A stretch of 64,000 nucleotides of DNA from Acidiphilium sp. PA (GCF_026191915.1 NZ_JAIMBY010000003.1:206014-270013); one strand, 5' to 3'; numbered from the stretch's first letter, positions 36,999-45,687 are shown. The notes: a model not told the origin generated them from the sequence alone. Translations and numbers: made by a program.

Positions 36999-37946
36999 TC
37001 AGCCCAACACGGTCTTCCCGCCCGCCGCATCGAGGATGTAATGCGGCAGAGCGGTGCCCGAAACCGTGCCGCGCAGCGCGGCGAGCAGGGCGCGGCCTTC
37101 GGCGATCGGCACGTGAAACCGGGCGGTGCCGGGTGCGGGGTCGAGCTGGTGGAGGTAGTAGGGTTTCACCCGGCAGGACAGCATGGTTTCGAACAGATCG
37201 CGTAGCGCGGCCTCGGAATCATTGACGCCGCGCAGCAGCACGGATTGGCCGAGGACCGGTATGCCGCCGTAGCGCAGGCGGGCCAGTGCGTCCCGCGCGG
37301 CAGCGGTGAATTCGCTGGCGTGGTTGGCGTGCAGCACGATGAACAGCGGCGTCTCGGTATCGAGGGTCTCGACCAGGGCGCCGGTAATGCGTTCCGGCGC
37401 GGCCACCGGCACGCGGGTGTGAATGCGCAGGCGCTTGACATGCCTGATAGCGGAGAGGCGGGTAAGGATGTCATCGAGCCGTCGTTGCGACAGGATCAGC
37501 GGATCGCCGCCGGTCAGGATGATCTCGGCGATGGCCGGATGACCCGCGATCCAGCCGATCGCGGCATCGAGTTCGGTGTCGTTCAGGACACCGCCGTCCG
37601 GCCCGACATGCTCGCGCCGAAAGCAGAAGCGGCAATAGACCGGGCACGCCAGGGTTGGTTTCAACAGCGCGCGGTCGGGGTAGCGGTGGACGATGCCCTT
37701 GATCGGCGAGAGCGCATCATCGCCGATCGGATCAGCGCTTTCATGGGCGGCCCGCGTCAGTTCTGCCGGATCGGGGATGAATTGCAGGCCGATCGGGTCG
37801 GTGCGAGCGGTGATCAGCGCGGCCATGCCGGGTGGGATTGCCGTGGCGTAACGCGCGGCGACGGCGGTGAGCGCTGCCCGCGCGGCCGGCGGGACGAGGC
37901 CGGCCGCGATCAGGTCTTCGGGGGTGCGGAGTGTGCGCAAACTCAT
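36999..37946 (-). CDS. epmB: EF-P lysine 2,3-aminomutase EpmB
   Basis: EpmB is a radical-SAM/PLP enzyme that makes (R)-beta-lysine for modification of elongation factor P. The 315-residue protein has the radical-SAM cluster motif CPVYCRFCFRRE, the ILTGGDPLILSQRRL stretch, and the PLP region LFIVLHANHASEFT. At 315 residues it has the short EpmB size rather than that of catabolic KamA (about 400+). It is divergent from epmA with only 23 bp between start codons, which strongly supports the EF-P role. Confidence 0.92.
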   Translation of the reverse strand: MSLRTLRTPEDLIAAGLVPPAARAALTAVAARYATAIPPGMAALITARTDPIGLQFIPDPAELTRAAHESADPIGDDALSPIKGIVHRYPDRALLKPTLACPVYCRFCFRREHVGPDGGVLNDTELDAAIGWIAGHPAIAEIILTGGDPLILSQRRLDDILTRLSAIRHVKRLRIHTRVPVAAPERITGALVETLDTETPLFIVLHANHASEFTAAARDALARLRYGGIPVLGQSVLLRGVNDSEAALRDLFETMLSCRVKPYYLHQLDPAPGTARFHVPIAEGRALLAALRGTVSGTALPHYILDAAGGKTVLG

Positions 37947-37969
37947 GCTGCGGTGCTATCCGCTGATGC

Positions 37970-38974
37970 ATGACCGCACAAGACACGCCTTCACGCCCCT
38001 GGCATCCCGAACGATTGGCCGCCCGCCTGCCCTATTTGCGCCGGCGCGCGGGGCTAACCCAGGCAACGCGGGCTTTTTTCGCCGCGCGCGGCTATCTGGA
38101 GGTCGAAACGCCTTACGCGGTGCCAGCACCGGGCGAAGAGGTGCATCTCGCCGCGTTCGCGACCGCACGCAGCGCGCCGGATGGGTCGGTCGAGCCATTA
38201 TGGCTGCACACCAGCCCGGAATTTGCGATGAAGAAGCTGCTGGCCGGCGGGGCGGGGCGGATTTTCCAACTGGCGCGAGTCTGGCGCAATGGTGAGGGTT
38301 CGGCAACCCACGCGCCGGAATTCACCATGCTGGAATGGTATCGGCCCGACGCTTCGATGTCTGAGCTGATCGCCGAGACGATTGCGTTTCTGCGCGCGGT
38401 GCTGCCGCCGGTGGTGACCTGCCGGGGCGTGACGACGCTGCTCGATCGGGTCGAGGTGATCAGCGTCGCTGCGGCGTTCGAGCGTCACCTCGGCATCGAC
38501 GTGCTGGCGAGTGTGAGCGATGCGGATCGTCTGGCGGCGGACGCGCGCACGCCGCGCCGGCCTGGCGAGACCTGGGAGGATCTGTTCTTTCGGCTGATGC
38601 TTGCCCATATCGAGCCGAAACTCGGGCGCGATATGCCGAGCGTGTTGACCGGCTGGCCGGCGCCGCTGGCGGCCCTGGCGCGACGCGACCCCGCCGATGC
38701 CCGGGTGGCCGAACGGTTCGAGCTTTATGTGTGCGGCATCGAACTCGCCAATGCCTTCGTCGAGTTGACCGATGCGGATGAGCAGCGGGCCCGGTTCGAG
38801 CATGACCGTGCGCGGCGTCATGCCATCAACGCCACGGTGGACTGGCCGCTTGACGAAGAGGTGCTGGACGCCGTGGCAATGCTGCCACCCTGTGCCGGCA
38901 TTGCGCTCGGCTTCGATCGGCTGGCGATGATCGCGACCGGCGCTGCGCGGATCACGGAGGTGTTATGGTTGTGA
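37970..38974 (+). CDS. epmA: EF-P--(R)-beta-lysine ligase EpmA
   Basis: EpmA (PoxA/GenX) is a lysyl-tRNA-synthetase-like enzyme without an anticodon domain that attaches (R)-beta-lysine to a lysine of EF-P, helping ribosomes through polyproline stretches. The 334-residue class II core shows motif 2 (FQLARVWRNGEGSATHAPEFTMLEW), VCGIELANAFVELTD, and motif 3 (GIALGFDRLAMIATG). The divergent partner is epmB. efp itself is not in the window. Confidence 0.93.
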   Translation: MTAQDTPSRPWHPERLAARLPYLRRRAGLTQATRAFFAARGYLEVETPYAVPAPGEEVHLAAFATARSAPDGSVEPLWLHTSPEFAMKKLLAGGAGRIFQLARVWRNGEGSATHAPEFTMLEWYRPDASMSELIAETIAFLRAVLPPVVTCRGVTTLLDRVEVISVAAAFERHLGIDVLASVSDADRLAADARTPRRPGETWEDLFFRLMLAHIEPKLGRDMPSVLTGWPAPLAALARRDPADARVAERFELYVCGIELANAFVELTDADEQRARFEHDRARRHAINATVDWPLDEEVLDAVAMLPPCAGIALGFDRLAMIATGAARITEVLWL

Positions 38975-39051
38975 AATTCTTCCGAAACACTGGGGTTACA
39001 CCAGATCAATACCATATCACATAAATAGAATTCATCCTGATGGAGCGCACG

Positions 39052-39423
39052 ATGCGTAAGCTGATCCTGGCTGCCCCGCTCGCGGCTATTTCATTGGCCG
39101 GCTGCGCGGTTGGCCCGAGCCTTGCCGAACAGATGTCTGGCTATGTTGGTCGCCCGGAGTCGGTGCTGGTTGCCCAGCTTGGCGTGCCGGATCGACGAAT
39201 TCATGTCGGAGGTGTCACGTACTTCGCTTACGTCCACAAATCCTTCCATTACGAGTCAGGCTCATTCGGCTATGGCGGCTTTGGTGGATTTTACGGACCG
39301 TTTTATGGGCCATTCTACGGCGGCAGCTTTCCGGCTGAGGCCTACACGAGCGAATGTACCACGACTTTTGCGTTAAAAAATAAAATTGTCCAATCGTTCG
39401 CCCTGCGGGGCAACGATTGCTGA
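39052..39423 (+). CDS. Gly/Tyr-rich small lipoprotein
   Basis: The 123-residue product starts with a lipoprotein signal (MRKLILAAPLAAISLAGCAV, lipobox LAGC). A short conserved-looking part resembling SmpA/OmlA-type or outer-membrane assembly lipoproteins follows (GRPESVLVAQLGVPDR). Then come a low-complexity G/F/Y stretch (about residues 77-95) and two late cysteines. The start at 39052 has GGAG 7 nt upstream; ATG 39040 would add four residues. A strong hairpin follows the stop. Function unknown; cell-envelope location is inferred from the signal. Confidence 0.75.
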   Translation: MRKLILAAPLAAISLAGCAVGPSLAEQMSGYVGRPESVLVAQLGVPDRRIHVGGVTYFAYVHKSFHYESGSFGYGGFGGFYGPFYGPFYGGSFPAEAYTSECTTTFALKNKIVQSFALRGNDC

Positions 39424-39430
39424 AAATGCG

Positions 39431-39458
39431 CGCGCCGGGTGTTTCGGCACCCGGCGCG
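39431..39458 (+). terminator. Strong stem-loop after the small lipoprotein gene
   Basis: CGCGCCGGGTG-TTTCGG-CACCCGGCGCG forms a perfect 11-bp GC stem 8 bp after the stop. There is no T-run, so it may act as an mRNA-stabilising or Rho-assisted end rather than a classic intrinsic terminator. Confidence 0.6.
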
Positions 39459-39502
39459 TGATTGCGTTCGTCACTTCACTGTGCGAACCAGCGGTCCGTG
39501 AT

Positions 39503-39577
39503 TCAAATAACCCCCAGCAGCCATAAAATAAGCAGAACAATAATAACTGTACCTAAGCCGCCACCCCAATAGAACAT
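39503..39577 (-). CDS. Possible 24-residue hydrophobic membrane peptide
   Basis: A 25-codon frame on the minus strand starts ATG at 39575-39577 with a clear AGGAG 8 nt upstream (AAAAGGAGACGTGCGG then ATG). The product begins MFYWGGGLGTVII and ends in LLILWLLGVI, so it is essentially one membrane span. The local A+T content is higher than in the surrounding genes. It resembles the hydrophobic mini-proteins of alphaproteobacteria (DUF3309-like in look only). It lies in the 279-bp gap between two real genes. Coding status is inferred from the ribosome site and composition. Confidence 0.45.
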   Translation of the reverse strand: MFYWGGGLGTVIIVLLILWLLGVI

Positions 39578-39702
39578 CCGCACGTCTCCTTTTGTTTTGT
39601 TGCGATCGAATTCAACTATTTAAAATTCGACGCCGCAGTTTCCAGATGCGGTACATTGCTTTACCGTCATCATGGTTTGGGGTGCTGGGTATGCCCGGCC
39701 GG

Positions 39703-42048
39703 TCAGGCGGCGGTTTCGCCCATCAGGACCTGCTTCCGACCTGTCAACCAAGCGTGGAGCGCGGCGTCGCGCAGGGGCGGCGAAAACAGGCTGCCTTGGC
39801 CGTGATCGAACCCGAGTTCGACGAGCGCCGCTTTCATCTGGTCGTTCTCCACGCCCTCGCCAGTGACATGCATGCCGAGGTCACGCGCCAGGTGCGTGAT
39901 ATTCCGAAGGATGCTTCCACGTCGACGATCACCCATGGCGTCGTGGATCAGTGAACGGTCTATTTTCAGCCAGTCGAACGGGATGTAGTAAAGAGTCGCG
40001 ATCGACGAAAAACCGGAGCCGAAGTCATCGAGGCTCAGTCGGCACCCCTGCGCCTTGATACGATCGAGGGTCGCGACTGTTTCGGGCGTGATGTTTAGAA
40101 TCGCGGTTTCGGTCAGTTCGAACACGATGCGATTGGCGGCGAGAGCGTTGCGCGCAAGACTGCTCGCTATTGTGTCAACCAGTTCGGCATCATGGACCTG
40201 TACGGCGGAGAGGTTGATTGCAACGGACACGTCATCCGGTAAGGTCGCTGCAAAGGCGCAGGCGATCGCGATGATGTGGCGGCCGATTGGTATGATGGCG
40301 CCACTGTGTTCGGCTTCCGGGATGAAAAAATCAGGACGCAAAACGCCATAGGTCGGATGATCCCACCGCACCAGTGCTTCAACAGCGGTCAGGCGCCCGT
40401 CCGCGAGAGCCACGATCGGCTGGTACTCCAGATAGAAGGCGCGAAGGTCGAGGTCATTGTTCAGGGCGAATTTCAAATCGCGAGCCCGCTCAGCTTCGCT
40501 TTTCGATTCGGCGGCAAAGGCGCGATGCGTGCCGCGTCCTTCGGATTTCGCGCGATAGAGCGCCAGGTCGGCAGCGTGGTAGACGTCCACGGGATTCTGA
40601 TCCGCGGTCGTAACCATGGCAATACCGACGCAGGCGCCGATCGTTAGATTAACCTCATCAATCCGGAACGGTTGAGCGAGGCGTTCGACGATCCGGGCGG
40701 CGATGCCGTCGGCCACAGTTTGGTCGGTGTTTGGCAGGATGATCCCGAATTCGTCGCCACCGAGGCGGAACGGCCGGTCATGTTCGCGTACGCACCCCAG
40801 AATGCGCTGCACCACCGCCACTAGCAGGGCATCGCCGGTCTGATGGCCGAACCGGTCGTTAACCGACTTGAAATGATCAAGGTCGATGCAGAGCAGTGCC
40901 GCCCCGGTGGCCGGGTTCGCGCACAGGCTGGCGAGGGCGGCATCGAAGCTCATCCGGTTGGCAAGGCCGGTCAGCTTGTCGTGGCGGGCGATGTGGTCGA
41001 TCTGACGCTCTGCTTCGCGGATTGCGGTCACGTCGGACCCGACGCCGCGATAGCCGATGAATTGACCGTCCGCGCCGATGATCGGTTTGCCAGTGATCGA
41101 CCAGCAACGATTTTCAGTGCCAAAACTCAGTTCGACCCTTTGCTCATGGAAAGGTTGGCGGCGGCCGACGTGGTCGATCAAGGTCGCGACAACGCCATCG
41201 TTGGTCTGGTTGGCGCAGCGGGCACGATGGTCCGTAAGGAAGCGGATCACCGATGTGCCGGCGAGTTCGGTCTCGGTCGTGAAGGCGGCTTGGGCAAACC
41301 GCGCCGAGGGGCGCACGAGGTCGAGATTGGCGTCGGCTTCCCAGAGGAAGTCGCTCGTGCCTTCCTGGAAATCGCGCAGTAGCAGACCGATCAATGCATT
41401 CTGGCGCTCAGCCTCGATGCGCTTGAGTTCGCGATCGATGGTGCTGGCGTTCACGGACAAAATCGAAGTGAAGGTCAGGAAGGCGTAGCTGAGCAGCCCG
41501 ACCAGGCTGGGGATGGGCGGAGTCGCCGCATCGATCATGATCGCCAGGAACGCGCCGATTGTGATGGGGGTCCACAGTGCGAATGCGTAGAGGGCGGGTC
41601 CGGAAAATGCGGGCGCTGACATCAACGCGACTGCAAGGGCGTACAACGTGCTCGTCTGAACCAGGTTAGCGTCCTGCAACCCGAATATGATGACAACCGA
41701 CCAAAAGATACCGATCAGACCCGCTGTTACACAAAACAGGAACTGATAGCGTTTCAGGCGTTCGTGGCGGCGATGATCGCGCCACCAGGATGCCGAGACG
41801 GCGAACAAGCCGATGTAGGTGGCGAAGACGCCGATTAGACCGCCGCGGAGGGCGAACGCATCGTAGTGATCCCAAAAACTCCATGAAAGGGCCGCTGCGA
41901 CAACAAAGCCGGTTAGGCCCATCCGTGGCGCCAGTGTTGCTCGCACCCCAAGTTGTGAGAGCTCGATCTGACGTCGAACGTCCTCCGAGATACCGTCGAT
42001 ATTTTTAGATGAACGGTGAGATTTTGCAATTAAATTCAGAATCTGCAT
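39703..42048 (-). CDS. Membrane GGDEF-EAL cyclic di-GMP protein with PAS domain
   Basis: The 781-residue protein has about six N-terminal membrane segments (roughly residues 40-200), a PAS domain ending in YRGVGSDVTAIREAERQIDHI, a GGDEF domain and an EAL domain. The diguanylate cyclase motif is intact (RLGGDEFGI). The EAL domain has EALVRWDHP, DDFGSGFSS and a final QGSLFSPPL, where QGYLFSRP is usual, so phosphodiesterase activity is likely but not certain. It is divergent from the FeeM-like gene across 124 bp of A+T-rich DNA, so the two may share control. Confidence 0.93.
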   Translation of the reverse strand: MQILNLIAKSHRSSKNIDGISEDVRRQIELSQLGVRATLAPRMGLTGFVVAAALSWSFWDHYDAFALRGGLIGVFATYIGLFAVSASWWRDHRRHERLKRYQFLFCVTAGLIGIFWSVVIIFGLQDANLVQTSTLYALAVALMSAPAFSGPALYAFALWTPITIGAFLAIMIDAATPPIPSLVGLLSYAFLTFTSILSVNASTIDRELKRIEAERQNALIGLLLRDFQEGTSDFLWEADANLDLVRPSARFAQAAFTTETELAGTSVIRFLTDHRARCANQTNDGVVATLIDHVGRRQPFHEQRVELSFGTENRCWSITGKPIIGADGQFIGYRGVGSDVTAIREAERQIDHIARHDKLTGLANRMSFDAALASLCANPATGAALLCIDLDHFKSVNDRFGHQTGDALLVAVVQRILGCVREHDRPFRLGGDEFGIILPNTDQTVADGIAARIVERLAQPFRIDEVNLTIGACVGIAMVTTADQNPVDVYHAADLALYRAKSEGRGTHRAFAAESKSEAERARDLKFALNNDLDLRAFYLEYQPIVALADGRLTAVEALVRWDHPTYGVLRPDFFIPEAEHSGAIIPIGRHIIAIACAFAATLPDDVSVAINLSAVQVHDAELVDTIASSLARNALAANRIVFELTETAILNITPETVATLDRIKAQGCRLSLDDFGSGFSSIATLYYIPFDWLKIDRSLIHDAMGDRRRGSILRNITHLARDLGMHVTGEGVENDQMKAALVELGFDHGQGSLFSPPLRDAALHAWLTGRKQVLMGETAA

Positions 42049-42172
42049 CGACTATTGTATCTAGTGCCCCTCATGTTAGACAGATTGTAAGTTAAGATAC
42101 GCTTAATTTATTCCAAACAATCCGGTTCCGGCTATCATTGCCCGCTCATACAATTAGCAGTGGTAAGCAAAG

Positions 42173-42994
42173 ATGGATTGTTTCTATTTCGTGCCTGAGA
42201 CGGTTAAGCCTCCCACCTCCAGGTTACGTCCGCATCACAATGAACAACTCGAGGCTCAACTTGCTTTAAGTTGCCAGTCAAAGGAAGCGGCGTATCGCAT
42301 TAGATATGAGGCTTACAACTCCTATGGTTTTGTAGCGCAGAGGGAGAACGGAATATTTTCTGACGCGTATGATGAGCGATCAAACTGTCAGACAACTCTG
42401 GTATTCAAACACGGTGTTGCGGTCGCGACAATCAGAATTGCGTCCTACGAGCCTGAGCGGAGCGACACAGACTACCACTGCGTGCAGGCGATGGAAATCT
42501 TTGAGCCCGAAATCAATTCGGCGCTCAATCGCATACGCTTCGACGGTCGCAGCCCCCGTGCCGTCGAGATCGGCAAACTCGCGCGGCTTCCCGGATATAC
42601 CAGAGACTTGGACGTTCTTTTCGCGTTGTTTCGCACTGTGGGCTACTTGATCCTCGATCGGGATGTGGATGTCGTATTCAATGCGGTCCGGGCCCACCAT
42701 ATGCCGATGTACCGTCGCTTTGGCTTTCAGCAACTGGAGGCACCGCGACAATATCCGGGGTTGACCTTCCAAACGGGGCTCATGGCGTGTTTTCGTACGA
42801 GCTACGATCAGGCCCGCAACGACCTGCCGTTCCTCCGCGGCATCAACACCAACGATGCCGCGTATCATGGCCTGATCGCCGGTGAGCGCGTGTCGATCTT
42901 CGGGGCTGCCCCAGCTGCCGTTAGCGCGGCGCCCCAACCTGAATCATCGGATCGGCCATCGCAAATGCCGGATGCGCTTCGCAATTGCGCATGA
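42173..42994 (+). CDS. FeeM-like N-acyl amino acid synthase family protein
   Basis: The 273-residue protein has a GNAT/autoinducer-synthase-like core: AYRIRYEAYNSYGFV, TLVFKHGVAVATIRIASYEPE, RAVEIGKLARLPGYTRDLDV and HHMPMYRRFGFQQLE. This resembles FeeM-type N-acyl amino acid synthases and LuxI relatives, which join an acyl-ACP to an amino acid. The substrate is unknown. The first ~60 codons and the promoter are clearly more A+T-rich than the neighbours, a possible sign of transfer. It is divergent from a c-di-GMP protein, and its last 74 bp overlap the convergent maiA. Confidence 0.75.
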   Translation: MDCFYFVPETVKPPTSRLRPHHNEQLEAQLALSCQSKEAAYRIRYEAYNSYGFVAQRENGIFSDAYDERSNCQTTLVFKHGVAVATIRIASYEPERSDTDYHCVQAMEIFEPEINSALNRIRFDGRSPRAVEIGKLARLPGYTRDLDVLFALFRTVGYLILDRDVDVVFNAVRAHHMPMYRRFGFQQLEAPRQYPGLTFQTGLMACFRTSYDQARNDLPFLRGINTNDAAYHGLIAGERVSIFGAAPAAVSAAPQPESSDRPSQMPDALRNCA

Positions 42995-43595
42995 TCCGTT
43001 CGATGGTCGGAATATCGGAGACGTCGATGCGGAAAATCCGCATGACCGCGATGATGCTGGCAAGGCAGATATCAGCCATCGTCACCGCATCGCCGTGGCA
43101 GAAATTGCCGGTTGCCGCCTCGGTCGCCAGCCGGTGCTCCACCGCCTGCAAGCCGGTGGTGAACCAGTGAATCTGCCACGCGCGCCACGCCGTATCATCA
43201 AAACTGCCGGTGCCAATGAGGTATTTTTTGACGCGCGGCGTGATCAGCGGATGGGTGTCCGCCGCCAACATTGCGGCGATGGCGCGCACGCGCGCACGCC
43301 CGTGTGGATCAGGCGGCAGTAGTGCGGGTTCGGGGTATTCCTCGTCGAGGAACTCAAGGATCGCAAGTGACTGCGTGAGCGGCGCGCGGGATTGCCCGGC
43401 GCCGCGATCGATCAGCGCCGGGATGGCGCCGAGTGGATTGATCGCCAGAAACGCCGCACTGCGCTGCTCGTTTGCATCGATGTCGACGATCCGCTCCTCC
43501 GCTGTAATGCCCTTGAGATTCAGCGCGACCCTTACGCGATACGTTGCGGAGGTACGCCAGAACGCGAACAGCTCGAACCGTGGTGCTTCACTCAT
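42921..43595 (-). CDS. maiA: Maleylacetoacetate isomerase (zeta-class GST)
   Basis: MaiA isomerises maleylacetoacetate to fumarylacetoacetate in tyrosine/homogentisate breakdown using glutathione. The 224-residue protein has the zeta-class active site (FWRTSATYRVRVALNLKGI, matching SSxxWRVRIAL), NPLGAIPALID and TQSLAILEFLDEEYPEP. I start it at the ATG at 43593-43595 (MSEAPRFELF). Its 3' end overlaps the convergent FeeM-like gene by 74 bp, an unusual arrangement. No other homogentisate genes are in the window. Confidence 0.88.
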   Translation of the reverse strand: MSEAPRFELFAFWRTSATYRVRVALNLKGITAEERIVDIDANEQRSAAFLAINPLGAIPALIDRGAGQSRAPLTQSLAILEFLDEEYPEPALLPPDPHGRARVRAIAAMLAADTHPLITPRVKKYLIGTGSFDDTAWRAWQIHWFTTGLQAVEHRLATEAATGNFCHGDAVTMADICLASIIAVMRIFRIDVSDIPTIERIMRNCEAHPAFAMADPMIQVGAPR

Positions 43596-43700
43596 GGCGG
43601 GTTTCCATCCTTGAAACTTATTTCGAAAGGGCCTTAGTGGATGCCAGCATAGAACCAATCGCCGCGCAACCAGAGTGCCGGCCACAAGGAGGCAGACCCG

Positions 43701-44390
43701 ATGGCTACGGACGTCGTTTTTATCCCCGCCCTGCTGTGTGACGAAGCCCTTTATCGCGACGTGATCACGGCCGCCGGCGACGCAATCAACGCCCATGTGA
43801 TGATCTCGCCCCGCGCCGATCTCGCTGAAAGCGTCGCGGATATCCTGAGCCAGGCACCGGCGCGCTTCGCGCTGGTTGGCACCTCCTATGGCGGCAATCT
43901 GGCACTCGAGGTGGCGCTCGCGGCCCCCGAACGGGTCAGCGCTCTGTGGTTGATGGGCTGCGATCCGGCCGCGCCGCAAACCGGCGGTCCCGATCTTGCG
44001 GGCGGTCTGACCGCGCAGCCCGATGCCGTGATCGATATGCTGGCGGGGCTGGTGGTGCGTCAGGATGCGACTGCTTGTGCCGATGTCTTCAAAACCATGG
44101 CCCATCACATCGGTGGCAAGGCCGGTGCCGCACAGGCGACCGCGCTTGCCACACGCCGGGAAGCGACGTCACGCCTCGGTGCGCTGCACATGCCGGCGAT
44201 GGTGCTTTGGGGCAAGGATGACGCGATTGTGCCAGTCGAGATCGGCCGCGGCCTGGCCGATGATCTGCCGCACGCCCATTTCCACGTCCTGAAAGACTGC
44301 GGTCATCTGCCAACGCTCGAGAAACCGGCCGAATCGGCGGCCCTGTTCCTCGAGTTCCTCGCCGACGAGCCGCATCGCCACCACCACTAG
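43701..44390 (+). CDS. Alpha/beta hydrolase
   Basis: The 229-residue protein is a compact alpha/beta hydrolase: start VVFIPALLCDEALY, nucleophile elbow VGTSYGGNLAL, acidic residue in LWGKDDAIVP and histidine in LKDCGHLPTLEKP, so the Ser-Asp-His triad is complete. The tail HRHHH is incidental. The substrate cannot be told. It is divergent from maiA (105 bp between starts) and convergent with the PadR gene. Confidence 0.85.
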   Translation: MATDVVFIPALLCDEALYRDVITAAGDAINAHVMISPRADLAESVADILSQAPARFALVGTSYGGNLALEVALAAPERVSALWLMGCDPAAPQTGGPDLAGGLTAQPDAVIDMLAGLVVRQDATACADVFKTMAHHIGGKAGAAQATALATRREATSRLGALHMPAMVLWGKDDAIVPVEIGRGLADDLPHAHFHVLKDCGHLPTLEKPAESAALFLEFLADEPHRHHH

Positions 44391-44430
44391 GGCTCCGCGG
44401 ACAGGGCGGCGTTCCGCTCCGGCCCGCCGC

Positions 44431-45081
44431 TTACAACTCCTCGATGTTGCGCGCCGCCTGATCGATCAGCGCGGCGATCTCGCGGACTACCGCCGGGGAC
44501 ATCGCACCGCTGCCGCGTTTCAGGCGGAGGGCTGTCTTCAGGTTTTCCATCGCGCGGATCACCGGCAGTGCTGGTTCGTGCGTCTGCTCATGGCCGACCC
44601 GCGCGAGGATCGTATCGACCGCCTTGCGGTTGGCGGTTAACGCTTCGGTGCCCTCGGCCGTGATGGTGAAACTCTTGCGGCTGCCTTCGGCGGTGCCGGT
44701 CACGTGGCCCAGATCCTCCAGCATCGCCAGCGTCGGGTAGACCACGCCGGGGCTCGGCGCATAGGTACCCCCCGCCAGATCCTCGATCGCTTTGATGATT
44801 TCATAGCCATGGCGAGGCTTTTCGGCGATCAGGTGCAGTACCAGCAGGCGCAGATCGCCGTGCTCCAGCAAGCGTCGCAACCGGCCACCCCGGAGCCTGC
44901 CGTGCCCCGGACCGCCGTGGCCCGATCCGCCATGCCCCGACCCGCCATGATCATGATGCGCGCCGTCAGGTCCATGCCGGCCACCGAACGCGAAGCGGCG
45001 CTGCATCCTCGCCTCGGCATAGTGTCTCCCCGCGTGATGGTCGCCCCACATTGTTTCGATTCGTCTGAACAGTCTCATCAA
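44431..45081 (-). CDS. PadR-family regulator with His/Gly-rich N-terminus (YqjI-like)
   Basis: The 216-residue protein has an N-terminal ~60 residues rich in His and Gly (HHAGRHYAEAR, then HHDHGGSGHGGSGHGGPGHG). A PadR winged helix follows (LLVLHLIAEKPRHGYEIIKA, SPGVVYPTLAMLEDLGHV, YTIT-like FTITAEG). This is the layout of E. coli YqjI, whose His-rich arm binds Ni/Fe and controls an iron-reductase gene. Metal-responsive repression is therefore likely but inferred. A 14-bp perfect palindrome lies 26-39 bp upstream of its start. Confidence 0.85.
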   Translation of the reverse strand: MMRLFRRIETMWGDHHAGRHYAEARMQRRFAFGGRHGPDGAHHDHGGSGHGGSGHGGPGHGRLRGGRLRRLLEHGDLRLLVLHLIAEKPRHGYEIIKAIEDLAGGTYAPSPGVVYPTLAMLEDLGHVTGTAEGSRKSFTITAEGTEALTANRKAVDTILARVGHEQTHEPALPVIRAMENLKTALRLKRGSGAMSPAVVREIAALIDQAARNIEEL

Positions 45082-45106
45082 TGGGTCTCCTCTATATCGA
45101 TCCGTA

Positions 45107-45120
45107 TTAGATATATCTAA
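45107..45120. promoter_or_regulatory. Palindromic operator candidate upstream of the PadR gene
   Basis: TTAGATATATCTAA is a perfect 14-bp palindrome in the 126-bp region between the PadR gene and the divergent cytochrome gene. Overlapping and beyond it is a direct repeat, AAAATAGGTCG at 45119-45129 and again at 45141-45151 (period 22 bp). Autoregulation by the PadR protein and control of the cytochrome gene is a reasonable guess. Confidence 0.5.
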
Positions 45121-45207
45121 AATAGGTCGAATTCAAGGGAAAAATAGGTCGCGTATCCTGCGGCTTCTGCTATGCTGATCCGGTTTCCAACCACGAACAG
45201 AAATCCA

Positions 45208-45687
45208 ATGCCCGATCACACATGGCGCCTGACCCTGCTGGCAGCGGCATCGCTTGCTCTCACCATGGCCCATGCCGCTTCAACGACCGCGATGACCGCC
45301 GCCGAAGGCCCGATGGCCGCAGCAGTCGCGCGCGGTGGACAATTATTCGATCACGCGCGGTTCGGCAGCACCCTGACCTGGGTGCCCGACATGGCATTTC
45401 ACGCCAAGCCGATGACCTGCGGCGCTTGCCACACCAACGGCGGCAAAACCATCGGCACCATGCCGAATGGCAAACAAATCCCCAGCCTGATCGGTGCCGC
45501 GGCCGATTTTCCACGCTACAACGCGAAGAAACATGCGGTGTTCACGCTGCAACGCCAGTTGGCGCATTGCATTCGCGCCGGCATCGGCGGCAAGGCGCCC
45601 GCTTATGAGAGCCCGGCGATGATCGACCTCGAAGTCTATCTGATCTCGCTGTCGAAAACCGCGCCGATCGGCCGCAACGTGCCGTAG
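45208..45687 (+). CDS. Periplasmic cytochrome c family protein
   Basis: The 159-residue product starts with a signal peptide (MPDHTWRLTLLAAASLALTM, cleavage after AHA). It has one heme motif CGACH (MTCGACHTNGG) and a likely axial methionine later (SPAMIDLEVYL). The region ARGGQLFDHARFG and FTLQRQLAHCIRAGIGGKAP resemble SoxA/TsdA-type c cytochromes, but only one CxxCH is present, so a thiosulfate role is unproven. I prefer ATG 45208 because the signal peptide starts there; ATG 45172 would add 12 residues. Confidence 0.75.
   Translation: MPDHTWRLTLLAAASLALTMAHAASTTAMTAAEGPMAAAVARGGQLFDHARFGSTLTWVPDMAFHAKPMTCGACHTNGGKTIGTMPNGKQIPSLIGAAADFPRYNAKKHAVFTLQRQLAHCIRAGIGGKAPAYESPAMIDLEVYLISLSKTAPIGRNVP

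Noticed and set aside
39431..39458. Hairpin after the lipoprotein as a member of the CTTC repeat family
   Set aside because: It is a pure GC stem without the T/A hairpins or A/T-run arms, so it is unrelated.
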